The notes beneath the pieces are model-generated. The model made no database searches, was not told the DNA's origin, and saw only the letters and a program-made list of their open reading frames with translations. A program made the translations under genes and the position numbers. A DNA stretch of 55,708 bases from NCBI GenBank assembly GCA_009694265.1, contig SHVM01000007.1, forward strand, positions 1-55,708. The letters are read 5' to 3'. The stretch is from Pseudolabrys sp. (GTDB lineage: Bacteria > Pseudomonadota > Alphaproteobacteria > Rhizobiales > Xanthobacteraceae). Every line of letters begins with the position of its first letter. The first letter of the stretch is position 1. Of this stretch, positions 29,001 through 37,294 are shown piece after piece.

Positions 29001-29557
29001 GCGAAGACGGTCACGCGGCCGTCGATCTCGATGCGCACCGCCATTTCGGCGCCGACCAGATTGAGACTATACGCCCGCACTTGGCCCATCAGCAGGCTCA
29101 TGCCGGACAAGCCCACTTCGGCCTTCGGCGCACTCGCCACCAAGGCGCCGTCGCCGTCGCGCACGACAATGTCGCGGAGGCGCAAGGACGTGCGGCCCTT
29201 CTCGTCACGCTCGATCTGGGTTCCGCCCACCACGACCGTATGCTTGCCGCCAAAATTATCCTCGATCGCCGCCTTCAGCCACGGCGTCGCCATTTCGAAT
29301 TCGATCGGCCCGCTGGACAGACGCCACCACAGGCCAAGCACTGCGACCGTCGCCAGTGCAACGCTGATCGCCGTGGCCCAGAACAGCCGGCGCAGGAAAC
29401 GATGGCGCAAAAACCTGGCCACCCCGCGGCGCAGCCCACCCCAGCGCTTTCGGCCGGAACCGTGCGCCGCGTGATGATGCGATGCGTGGCTTGACGCGTG
29501 GCTTGCCGCCGGCGCGTGCTGGGCTGGATGCTTGTGATCGTGGTCTTTGCCCGTCAT
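25997..29557 (-). CDS. Large AsmA-like envelope protein (DUF3971, YhdP type)
   Basis: A 1186-residue protein with a cytoplasmic head, one membrane helix (about 55-77) and a long periplasmic beta-rich region. The C-terminal third carries AsmA/DUF3971-type repeats such as [19 protein letters not shown] and [18 protein letters not shown], the usual ending of YhdP-like proteins. These are thought to act as bridges moving phospholipids toward the outer membrane. The head before the helix is unusual: the first 35 residues contain about a dozen histidines, followed by an Arg-rich stretch. The start at 29557 has AAGGG upstream; the open frame continues further but crosses the neighbour's promoter region. 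Confidence 0.85.
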   Translation of the reverse strand: MTGKDHDHKHPAQHAPAASHASSHASHHHAAHGSGRKRWGGLRRGVARFLRHRFLRRLFWATAISVALATVAVLGLWWRLSSGPIEFEMATPWLKAAIEDNFGGKHTVVVGGTQIERDEKGRTSLRLRDIVVRDGDGALVASAPKAEVGLSGMSLLMGQVRAYSLNLVGAEMAVRIEIDGRVTVFAGADKRPITTAAPALAPALPYQPPGTSSPHTALRSELEDLAGLMAWIDGVSATGFDGHDLREMGLKNGNLVVDDRRNGKQWTFNQINASLTRPSQGGVIFRLESDNSTRRWVVSAAMRPLADGIRAVGIEARNVSLRDILLAMRLNEGSIDADLPLSASIRADILPDGTPQVVQGQLVVDAGTIVDRDEEHSRVAIDHADFRFNWDARRRTLVVPFQIKSGSNQIIMQATLEAPTDQTHWLLNISRGDPVIDPVILGSAGLSDDEGISINRVAVRARIDPVRKRIDLEQGDFSRIDTRPAHNVGVAVTGSLDYSGAEPHLAFGVAGTRMPMAVMKRMWPNFVAAAVRAWVEDHISGGIVERVVVAGNAPLQSFKNNGPPTPDDGLSVDIETIGTTLRPIDKLPAIRDADLTVRITGRTATINLGRGTVEVSGRKLNVASGVFEVSDTHLKPAPARAIFRIDGAMPAAAALLASDALHDSVGITLDPNASRGTIAAQVTVKVAIEKHMPKDAATYSIIADLTNFAADKMLLGQKVEASVLRVTASNDGYQVKGDVKINATPGTIDLHKQKGELGAGLRLNATIDEAARRRLGIDFGGTVTGSIPVKVTGRVGDDTPDPRMSVEADLTPVKIDNLLPGWVKAAGKPARATYTLTKTGKSVRFDDLSIDGPGVAVKGSVEIDAASEIVSANFPVFSLSDGDKVTLKADRSGDGVLRVVMRGDVYDGRSFVKGSLAGVQEKGKRKQTDLDLDIKIGTVAGYNGETLRGLDLRLSRRVGHIRSFAMKSKIGSDTPLNGDLRVRARDNHQVVYFETDDAGSLFRFTDMYPRMFGGQIWVAMDPPTQEESPQIGHVFIRSFSVRGEPALDRVVSGAPGVDKSGVEFSELRADFTRFPGKMAVRDGVVRGPVVGATIEGQIDYAKNDVHLRGTFVPFYGLNNMFGQIPILGEFLGGKNEGLLAITYEAVGPPGAPRISVNPVTAIAPGLLRKFIPSPGTFDRNFIPPTR

Positions 29558-29718
29558 GCCCTTAAATTTTGCTGATGCGGCGCAACGCGCATTTTTTAAA
29601 CCCGGCCGGATAATCGCCCGGCACGGCCCGTGGCACAGTTCTATGGAACCCGTTGCGCCCACCCGACGCAAATGGCATTGCCGACATTGACCGGTCGAAA
29701 ACGACGAAAGGAAGGCAT

Positions 29719-30189
29719 ATGGCGCGCGAACTTGCCGCGGGTGCGAAGGCTCCCGCATTCACCCTGGACCGCGATGGCGGAACAAGCGTATCGCTCAAGG
29801 ATTTCAAAACCCGCAATTTGGTCCTCTATTTCTACCCAAAGGCCGACACGCCGGGCTGCACCAAGCAAGCCGTTGCATTCTCCGCGCTGCGTGCCGCTTT
29901 TACCAAAGCCGGGACCGAAATCCTCGGCGTTTCCGCCGATCCGGTGAAGCAGCAGGACAAATTCAAAACCAAGCATAAATTGAAGATCGCGCTGGGATCC
30001 GATGAGTCCAAAGCGATGCTGCAAGCCTATGGTGCCTGGGGCGAGAAATCGATGTATGGGCGCAAATACATGGGCGTCATCCGCAAGACATTTCTGATCG
30101 ACGGCGCCGGCCGCATCGTCCGGATCTGGCCGAAAGTGAGCGTAGCGGGCCACGCCGAGGAAGTTCTGGAAGCCGCGCTAGCCTTGTAA
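29719..30189 (+). CDS. bcp: Peroxiredoxin, BCP/PrxQ family, single cysteine
   Basis: Thiol peroxidase of the BCP group that reduces peroxides; 156 residues. The catalytic motif is YPKADTPGCTKQAVAF. Most BCPs carry a second cysteine five residues after the first, but here that place is Val and the peroxidatic Cys is the only cysteine in the protein. It must therefore use an external thiol for turnover, as known for 1-Cys BCPs. The ATG at 29719 follows GAAAGGAAGG. It is divergent from the AsmA-like gene. Confidence 0.92.
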   Translation: MARELAAGAKAPAFTLDRDGGTSVSLKDFKTRNLVLYFYPKADTPGCTKQAVAFSALRAAFTKAGTEILGVSADPVKQQDKFKTKHKLKIALGSDESKAMLQAYGAWGEKSMYGRKYMGVIRKTFLIDGAGRIVRIWPKVSVAGHAEEVLEAALAL

Positions 30190-30315
30190 TCCCATGCTTT
30201 TACAGCGCAATTTTACCGCCCGCGGATGGGAATTTCCGGTTTTTTAACCATATCGGTTTGATATCGGCACGCTGGCCTCACCGCGCGACCGCGGCCGACC
30301 CGGCGCGGAGCGTTT

Positions 30316-31650
30316 ATGTCGCATCTGTCCCATTCGCATCGTTCGAACGCCGAATATGCCAGCCACTATGCCCATGGCCGGGGGCAATCGGCGGCCAGCG
30401 CGTCCCAGCACCTCCACCGTTTCCATGACGGCTACACGCTGGTGCATGGCGGACGCCAGGTCCGCATCGGCCCGGTAGCGTTCTGGATCGTGGTCGGCAC
30501 TTTGGTGGCCATGGCCGTATGGTCAATCGGGACCGGAACTTATTTCGCGTTCACCGACGCCGTACTCACCCGGCTGATCGGACGCCAGGCCGAATTGCAA
30601 TTCGCCTATGAGGACCGCATCGCGGAATTGCGCGCGCAGGTCGACCGCATCACTAGCCGGCAATTGCTCGACCAGGAGCAGTTCGAGCAGAAATTAAGTA
30701 CGCTGATGCAACGGCAAACGACGTTGGAGCGGCGCACCACGGCGCTCTCGAGCGACGTTTCGGCCACCGGCTCGATCCGGCCCGCACGCATCGCGCCGCC
30801 GGTGGAAGCGCCGAAGCCGGTCAGGCCTTCGCCCATCAACGACACGGTGATCTTCGTCGCCCCACCCGACCGTGAGGCGCGGCTGCAATCGCGCGAACTG
30901 CCGGCAAGCATCACCCGCATCGCCGACCGTGCCAATGGCGGCGGGCTCGACAGCATTCTGGCGCGGGTCGCGTTTTCGCTCGACAAGGTCGAGCGCAAGC
31001 AGACCGCCGCGCTCACCGATCTGGAAGAGCAGATCGACACCAAGGCGCGGCGCATGCGCAGCGTGCTCAGCGACCTCGGCGTCAATGTCGGCAAGGCGCC
31101 GGAAAACTCCGCGGTCGGCGGCCCGTTCGTGCCGCTCAAGGCGCCGCAATCGGGCGCCAGCGCCTTCGAGCGCCAGCTCTACCGCATTCATGTCGCGCGC
31201 GCGCAGGTCAATCTATATTCGCATACGCTCATCGCGGTTCCGGTACGCAAGCCGGTGGTCGGCGATGTCGATATGAGTTCGCCGTTCGGCATGCGCATGG
31301 ACCCGTTCATGAAGGGGCCTGCGATTCACACCGGCATCGATCTGCGCGGCGACAAAGGCGATCCCGTTCGCGTCACCGCCAATGGCACGGTGAGCATCGC
31401 CAGCTGGCAGGGCGGCTACGGCAATATGGTCGAGATCGACCATGGCAACGGATTTTCCACGCGCTACGGCCACATGTCGCAAATCGACGTCAAAGTGGGC
31501 CAAGCGGTGCGCATCGGGCAGACTCTCGGCAAGATCGGCTCGACCGGCCGCTCCACCGGCCCGCATTTGCATTATGAGACGCGCATCGACGGCGAGGCGG
31601 TCGATCCGCAGAAATTCCTGCGCGCGGGACTGCGGCTGGGCAACGTCTAG
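30316..31650 (+). CDS. M23-family (LytM) peptidoglycan endopeptidase
   Basis: A 444-residue inner-membrane-anchored protein. The N-terminal 50 residues are cytosolic and His/Ser-rich, a helix spans about 55-80, then a coiled coil (about 88-145) and a linker lead to the M23 domain (about 315-435). Zinc and catalytic residues are seen in HTGIDL, RYGHMSQ and HLHYETR, so it should be active on peptide cross-links. The coiled coil plus M23 layout recalls MepM/EnvC-type proteins. It lies just downstream of bcp on the same strand and faces prfB tail to tail. Confidence 0.9.
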   Translation: MSHLSHSHRSNAEYASHYAHGRGQSAASASQHLHRFHDGYTLVHGGRQVRIGPVAFWIVVGTLVAMAVWSIGTGTYFAFTDAVLTRLIGRQAELQFAYEDRIAELRAQVDRITSRQLLDQEQFEQKLSTLMQRQTTLERRTTALSSDVSATGSIRPARIAPPVEAPKPVRPSPINDTVIFVAPPDREARLQSRELPASITRIADRANGGGLDSILARVAFSLDKVERKQTAALTDLEEQIDTKARRMRSVLSDLGVNVGKAPENSAVGGPFVPLKAPQSGASAFERQLYRIHVARAQVNLYSHTLIAVPVRKPVVGDVDMSSPFGMRMDPFMKGPAIHTGIDLRGDKGDPVRVTANGTVSIASWQGGYGNMVEIDHGNGFSTRYGHMSQIDVKVGQAVRIGQTLGKIGSTGRSTGPHLHYETRIDGEAVDPQKFLRAGLRLGNV

Positions 31651-31659
31651 CGCGAATTT

Positions 31660-32791
31660 TTATTCCACATCCTCGACGCTGTCCGGCCCGCCGCCAAACG
31701 CCCTTTGCGCCAGCGTCGCCTGCATGAACGGGTCGAGATCGCCGTCGAGCACGCCGCCGGTGTCGGAGGTCGACACGCCGGTGCGCAGGTCCTTCACCAT
31801 CTGATAGGGCTGCAACACGTAAGAACGGATCTGGTGGCCCCAGCCGATATCGGTCTTGGCGGCCTGATCGGCGACGGCCTTGTCATCGCGCTTCTTCATC
31901 TCCGCTTCGAACAGCTTGGCGCGCAGCATGTCCCAGGCCATAGCGCGGTTGCGGTGCTGCGAGCGGTCCTGCTGGCACTTCACCACGATGTTGGTGGGGA
32001 TATGCGTGAGCCGCACCGCCGACTCGGTCTTGTTGACGTGCTGGCCGCCGGCGCCGCTTGATCGCATGACATCCGTGCGCACATCGTTCTCGTTGATGTC
32101 GATCTTGATGCGGTCGTCGACTACCGGAAACACCACGACGCTGGCGAACGACGTGTGCCGCCGCGCATTGGAATCGAACGGCGAGATGCGCACCAGCCGG
32201 TGCACACCGGCCTCGCTCTTGAGCCAGCCATAGGCGTTGTGGCCCTTGATCGTCACGGTCGCCGACTTCAACCCGGCGCCCTCGCCTTCGGTCTCTTCGA
32301 TCCACTCGACCTTGTAGCCGTGCTGCTCGGCCCAGCGCACATACATGCGCATCAGCATGCCGGCCCAGTCCTGGCTCTCGGTGCCGCCGGCGCCGGCGTG
32401 AACTTCAAGGTAACAGTCATTGGCATCGGCCTCGCCCGACAGCAGCGCCTCCAGCTCGCGCCGCGCCACTTCCACCTTCAGGCGCTTGAGACCGGCTTCC
32501 GCCTCGGCGACCGTTGCGGCGTCCTTCTCGGCCTCGCCGAGCTCGATCATGGTGTGCTGGTCGTCGAGGTCCCGCTCGATACGGCCGATGGCATTGAGTC
32601 GGTCCTCCAACGCATCGCGCTCGCGCATGGTGCGTTGCGCGCCGGCCTGGTCGTTCCAGAAATTGGGGTCTTCGGCCGCCTTGTTCAGCTCGGCCAGGCG
32701 GCGCGTCGCGGTATCGACGTCAAAGATGCCTCCTCAGCAGTCGTACCGACTGCTTGATCTCTTCGACGAGATTCGTGGTTTCCGCGCGCAT
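31660..32791 (-). CDS. prfB: Peptide chain release factor 2 (programmed +1 frameshift)
   Basis: RF2 ends translation at UGA and UAA. Reading starts at ATG 32791 ([20 protein letters not shown]) or 12 bases earlier at 32803. After 23 codons the frame meets TGA at 32722-32720. Skipping one base (the T at 32722) continues as [20 protein letters not shown] and then runs to the end, giving 376 residues. The main frame has the codon-recognition SPF in [14 protein letters not shown] and the catalytic GGQ in [18 protein letters not shown] hairpin (32805-32818) lies just before the upstream ATG. It follows mrcA on the same strand. Confidence 0.95.
32720..32734 (-). promoter_or_regulatory. prfB recoding site: AGGAGG-CAT-CTT-TGA
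   Basis: On the minus strand the internal Shine-Dalgarno AGGAGG (32734-32729) sits three bases before CTT TGA (32725-32720), followed by C. This has the same spacing and slippery codon as the classic Escherichia coli prfB site. Low RF2 slows termination at UGA and the ribosome slips +1 on CTT, so RF2 controls its own level. Confidence 0.95.
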
Positions 32792-32881
32792 GCTCAATTC
32801 CATGGCCGCTCAAGCGGCGTTTAGATTTTGTGAGAGGGATGTAACGAAGCAAGCGCGCCGGTGCAACTGGCGCGGAAGCGG

Positions 32882-35332
32882 TCAATAGAGCCCGCGCACC
32901 GGCCGGTCGGGAGATACGCCCGCACCCCAGGCCCGGTTGGGACTATCGCCACCCTGGCCGTTATCGAATCCGATCAGCGAATTGCTGTCGGGAGGCGCGG
33001 TGCCGGGCTTGAAGGATTCCAGGATCGCCTTTTCGGTGCCGGGACCGGCGCGCAGACCGGTTTTGGAATCGACGCGGACGAGCTTGATGCCGGGCGGCAC
33101 GCGGAACGGCACGCCCGGCTTATCGGCCAGCGCGACTTTCAGGAATTCCTTCACGATCGGCGCCGCCAGATGGCCGCCGGTCGCGCCGCGCGCCAGATGG
33201 CGCGGCTTGTCGTAGCCGATATAGACGCCGACCACGACGTCCGGCGTGTAGCCGATGAACCAGGCGTCCTTCTCTTCGTTGGTGGTGCCGGTCTTGCCCG
33301 CCACCGGCTTGCCGACCTCGCGCACCGCGGTGCCGGTGCCGCGCTGGACCACGCCTTCCATCATCGAGGTGATCTGATAGGCGGTCATCGGGTCGAGCAC
33401 CTGCTCGCGCCGGTCGATCAGCGAAGGCTCCGGCTGGTTCGCCCATTTCTTGGCGTCGCAGCCGATGCATTCGCGCTCGTCGTGGCGATAGACGGTGTGG
33501 CCGTAGCGGTCCTGAATGCGGTCGACCAGCGTCGGTTTCACGCGGCGGCCGCCATTGTCGAACATCGCGTAAGCCGTGACCATGCGCAGCAGCGTGGTCT
33601 CGCCGGCGCCGAGCGCAAACGACAGATAGGGTGGCAGGTCGTCATAGATGCCGAATCGCTTAGCGTATTCCGCAATCAGCGGCATGCCGACATCCTGCGC
33701 CAGCCGCACCGTCATCACGTTGCGCGAATGTTCGAGGCCGAAACGCAGCGTGGACGGCCCGTAGAATTTGCCTTCGTAATTTTCCGGCTTCCACGTGGCG
33801 AGACCGGGGCCCTGATCGATTTCAAGCGGCGCGTCGAGCACCACGGTGGACGGCGTATAGCCGTTGTCGAGCGCCGCGGCATAGACGAGCGGCTTGAACG
33901 AGGAGCCGGGCTGGCGCAGCGCCTGCGTCGCGCGGTTGAACTGGCTCTGGTCGTAGGAGAAGCCACCGACCATGGCGAGCACGCGCCCGGTCCAGGGGTC
34001 CTCCACCACCATCGCGCCGGAAACTTCCGGCACCTGATGCAGGCGGAACTGGCCTTCGTTCTTGGCCGGCTCCACATAAATAACGTCGCCGGGGTTCACG
34101 ACCTGGCCGACCTTGCTCACCGCCTTGCCGCCGCTCTTGGCCCACCGCACGCCCTCGAGCGGAAGAATGCCGATCGTGCGTTCCTTGCTGATATAGCCGC
34201 CCGGCTCGCGCCCCGGCTGCAAGCCGATGCGGGCCGACTGATCGCTGGACTCCAGCACCACCGCGAGCCGCCACGGCGCCACGTCGGACAGCGCCTTGAC
34301 CTCAGCGAGCTTGGTGCCCCAATCGCCGGAAATGTCGATCTTGTTGACCGGGCCGCGCCAGCCCTGCCCCTCGTCGAAATTCACCAGCCCTTGCGTGAGC
34401 GTCTTGCGCGCCAGCACCTGCAATTTGGTGTCGAGCGTGGTGCGCACCGACAGGCCGCCCTCGTAAAGCTTCTTCTCGCCGTAGCGGGCGAACAGCTCGC
34501 GGCGGACTTCCTCGGTGAAATATTCCGCGTTGAAAGTATGCGTGCTGGCCGCCTTCTGCGCCAAGCCGAGTGAGCTGCGTTTGGCCTTGTCGGCGTCGGC
34601 GGGTTTGATGAAGCCCGCCTCCGCCATGCGATCGAGTACCCAATTGCGCCGCTCGATGGCACGCTCGCGCGCGCGAAACGGATGATAATTGTTCGGCGCC
34701 TTCGGCAGCGCCGCCAGATAGGCGACTTCGGGAATCGTCAATTCATTCACGGATTTATCGAAATAAACCAATGAGGCGGCGGCGATGCCATAGGCGCCAA
34801 GCCCCAGAAATATCTCATTCAAGTAAAGCTCGAGGATCTTATCCTTGCTGTAGGTGCGCTCGATCTTGAGCGACAGCAGCGCCTCCTTCATCTTGCGCGC
34901 TAACGAAACCTCGTTCGTCAACAGGAAGTTCTTGGCGACTTGCTGCGTGATGGTCGAAGCGCCCTGCGGCCTGCGGCCGGAGCCGTAACTCTGGATATAG
35001 TTGACGCCGGCGCGCGCGATGCCGGTGAAATCCAGCCCGCCATGCTCGTAGAAGTTCTTATCCTCGGCGGCGAGGAAGCCGTTGATCACCAGCTTCGGCA
35101 CGGCCTGGATCGGAATATAGAGCCTGCGCTCGCGCGCATATTCGCCGAGCAGCGAGCCATCGGCCGCGTGCACGCGCGTCATCACCGGCGGTTCGTAATC
35201 CTGCAGCTGGGAATAATCCGGCAGGTCCTTGGAGAAATGCCACAGCAAGCCGGCGGCGCCGGCGACACCGACCACGAACAGGATGGTGCCGGCCGCGAAC
35301 AGAAATCCTAGGAAGCGCAGAAGGAGCTTCAT
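32882..35332 (-). CDS. mrcA: Penicillin-binding protein 1A (bifunctional)
   Basis: PBP1A polymerises glycan strands and cross-links them in the periplasm. The 816-residue protein has an N-terminal anchor (about 5-30), a GT51 glycosyltransferase domain with the catalytic Glu in FLAAEDKNFYEHGG and QGASTITQQVAKN, and a transpeptidase domain with SxxK in PGSSFKPLVY, SRN in EHSRNVMTV and KTG in VAGKTGTTNEEKDAW. All key residues are present. The region between the two domains is an OB-like insertion (about 330-420), normal for PBP1A. It lies between amiC and prfB on one strand, with gaps of about 110 and 80 bases. Confidence 0.95.
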   Translation of the reverse strand: MKLLLRFLGFLFAAGTILFVVGVAGAAGLLWHFSKDLPDYSQLQDYEPPVMTRVHAADGSLLGEYARERRLYIPIQAVPKLVINGFLAAEDKNFYEHGGLDFTGIARAGVNYIQSYGSGRRPQGASTITQQVAKNFLLTNEVSLARKMKEALLSLKIERTYSKDKILELYLNEIFLGLGAYGIAAASLVYFDKSVNELTIPEVAYLAALPKAPNNYHPFRARERAIERRNWVLDRMAEAGFIKPADADKAKRSSLGLAQKAASTHTFNAEYFTEEVRRELFARYGEKKLYEGGLSVRTTLDTKLQVLARKTLTQGLVNFDEGQGWRGPVNKIDISGDWGTKLAEVKALSDVAPWRLAVVLESSDQSARIGLQPGREPGGYISKERTIGILPLEGVRWAKSGGKAVSKVGQVVNPGDVIYVEPAKNEGQFRLHQVPEVSGAMVVEDPWTGRVLAMVGGFSYDQSQFNRATQALRQPGSSFKPLVYAAALDNGYTPSTVVLDAPLEIDQGPGLATWKPENYEGKFYGPSTLRFGLEHSRNVMTVRLAQDVGMPLIAEYAKRFGIYDDLPPYLSFALGAGETTLLRMVTAYAMFDNGGRRVKPTLVDRIQDRYGHTVYRHDERECIGCDAKKWANQPEPSLIDRREQVLDPMTAYQITSMMEGVVQRGTGTAVREVGKPVAGKTGTTNEEKDAWFIGYTPDVVVGVYIGYDKPRHLARGATGGHLAAPIVKEFLKVALADKPGVPFRVPPGIKLVRVDSKTGLRAGPGTEKAILESFKPGTAPPDSNSLIGFDNGQGGDSPNRAWGAGVSPDRPVRGLY

Positions 35333-35444
35333 GAACGTAGGGTCCCGCCTCGTGTCCGCCAGCGGCTGTCGCAGTCTTCCGCCGAAAGCACGGCAAGGCG
35401 CTAGAATGACGCTGTTTTATGTTGAAACTTAGGCCGCTTCCGCA

Positions 35445-36695
35445 TCATTTGGCACCCCCGCCGGCCAGACGGGTCGTAAAATAGGTGTCGACCGCCTGCG
35501 CCAGCGCCGCCGCGGTCTTGGCCTGCCAGGCCGCCGAGGTCAGCAGCTTGAGATCGTCCTTGGTCGACATATAGCCAAGTTCCACCAGCACGGAGGGCAC
35601 ATCCGGCGCTGTCAGCACCTTGAAGCCGGCAGCCTTCATGGGATGCTTGTGCAGCCTGGCCGCGCTCTTGAGCTCGCCCACAGCTAAGCGGGCGAATTGC
35701 ATGGAATAGGTCTTGGTCTCGCGCTGCGCCAGATCGACCAGAATATTGGCGACATCGTCCGGCTCGGCGGTGAGATCGACGCCGGCAATCGCATCCGCCC
35801 GGTTCTCGGCTTCCGCCAGCCGGGCGGCCTCCGTATCCGAGGCATTTTCCGACAGCGTATAGACCGCGGCGCCTTCGGCCAGGCCCTCGCTGCGCGGAAT
35901 GGAATCGGCATGGATCGAGACGAACAGCGCGGCGCTGTGTCCGCGGGCAAAGCGCACGCGCTCGGCCAGCGCAATGAAGGTGTCGTCGCTGCGCGTCATC
36001 GCCACCAGGTATTTGCCGCTTCTCTCAAGTCTGTCGCGCAGCAGCAGCGCGAATTGCAGCACCAGGTCCTTCTCCAATTCGCCGCTCGCCGCCTTGGCGC
36101 CGTTATCGATGCCGCCATGGCCGGGGTCGAGCACGATCAGCGGGCGCGCGTCGCCGGCAGTTTTCGGCGCCGGTTCACTGGGCTTGTTCGGCGGGCTGCG
36201 CGCCGAGCGGTTCTCCAGCGAAATCGTGCGCATGAAGCTGTCGCGGTCGGTGGCGGACAGGTCGAGCACCAGCCGCGCCGGCTGGCCGGCGGCGGCATCG
36301 AGCACGAAGGCCTTGTCGAGGCGCACTGGACCCTTGGTGTCGAGCACGATGCGCGAGCCGCCCTGCATGATCAGGCCGTAGCGGAACGCCTTCACCAGCC
36401 CGCGGCCCTGTTCGCCGGCCTTGGCGGGAAGCTTGAAGGCGACCTGCGGCAGGTCGATCACCACCCGATAGGGATTGGTGAGCGCGAAGGCGGCCACATC
36501 GATCTTCTGGGACAGGTCCACGACAAAGCGCGTCTGCCTGTCGTCGCCGCCGATGCGCACATCGGTGGCGACCGGGAGCGATTCGGCCGCCGGCACGGTC
36601 TTGCGCACGACACTGTTGCGCTCGGCCGCGATGGCCGTCGCGGCGAGCAGGACGGCGCTTAAGGCGCAGACGGTGGTGGCGATACGGACGGTCAC
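35445..36695 (-). CDS. amiC: N-acetylmuramoyl-L-alanine amidase with AMIN domain
   Basis: A periplasmic zinc amidase that cuts the bond between glycan and peptide to separate daughter cells. The 416-residue protein has a signal peptide (1-23), an AMIN domain (about 40-135) for septal targeting, and an Amidase_3 domain (about 185-405) with LDPGHGGIDNGA, the acidic EKDLVLQFA, SIHADSIP and VLVELGYMS. These contain the zinc ligands and catalytic Glu. The start is GTG at 36695, preceded by AAGGG. It is followed by mrcA, so hydrolase and synthase share an operon. Confidence 0.92.
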   Translation of the reverse strand: MTVRIATTVCALSAVLLAATAIAAERNSVVRKTVPAAESLPVATDVRIGGDDRQTRFVVDLSQKIDVAAFALTNPYRVVIDLPQVAFKLPAKAGEQGRGLVKAFRYGLIMQGGSRIVLDTKGPVRLDKAFVLDAAAGQPARLVLDLSATDRDSFMRTISLENRSARSPPNKPSEPAPKTAGDARPLIVLDPGHGGIDNGAKAASGELEKDLVLQFALLLRDRLERSGKYLVAMTRSDDTFIALAERVRFARGHSAALFVSIHADSIPRSEGLAEGAAVYTLSENASDTEAARLAEAENRADAIAGVDLTAEPDDVANILVDLAQRETKTYSMQFARLAVGELKSAARLHKHPMKAAGFKVLTAPDVPSVLVELGYMSTKDDLKLLTSAAWQAKTAAALAQAVDTYFTTRLAGGGAK

Positions 36696-37294
36696 GAATC
36701 CGACCCTTTCGGGGGTGTTTTACTCCATTAGGGGGTAGTTGGGTTAAGGGAAGTTGAGCAAAAGCGGCGTTCTGTGACGCAGTATGACCAACATACAAGC
36801 TTCCCTTGCCAGCCGGGGCATAGCGACGTACATAGGTCTTGCTGACGGTTATTAAGTTCCGGTTGTGCCGCGTTCGGGCCCCCGGCCCGCCAGTCCAGTG
36901 TCGTCCCCTCGAGGGGTCGGGCGAACGGACGGCGAAGCGAGCCGAAACCCTTGTGAAGGACATCCGGAACAGCGTTTGGCCACACTGGCTATTCGCATCC
37001 AGACCGTGAGCGATGAGAAACCTCGGCGGCGCTTCTATCGGCGCGGCCGCAGAGCTACAGGTCGCAGTTTTATGCTGCCAATGTCGCAGCAAAGGCAATT
37101 CGAGGTCCACCGCTCTCGCGAAACACTCGTGAGCGCGCGTTTTGTTATGGGCCAAATTTCGAATCCTGGCCGGCTTTGGCGTCAAACCGCGCCCGATCCC
37201 CTCCACACCTATCAGGCCACCGCCCCCTTGCGTCGCCTCGCGCCGTCAAAGACGCGCGAGAACGCGGGCGCGTCCGCCTCAGTGAGAATTTCCC
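36696..37294 (+). promoter_or_regulatory. 600-base leader region of rne
   Basis: This is the only long non-coding stretch inside the gene-dense part of the window, between the divergent amiC and rne. It holds a compact structure at 36867-36933: outer arms GCCG/CGGC and CGTTCG (36871-36876) with CGAACG (36922-36927), and inside the perfect 12-base palindrome CCCCTCGAGGGG (36905-36916). RNase E is known to control its own mRNA through 5'-UTR structure in other bacteria, so a similar role is plausible. I could not place a convincing promoter. Open frames here are short and lack coding character. Confidence 0.45.

Noticed and set aside
31660-32628. prfB as a simple gene starting at 32628
   Set aside because: It would lack the conserved N-terminal domain, which is present upstream across a recognisable frameshift site.
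32861-34573. 570-codon plus-strand frame opposite mrcA
   Set aside because: The opposite strand encodes PBP1A with all catalytic motifs; this frame is a composition shadow.
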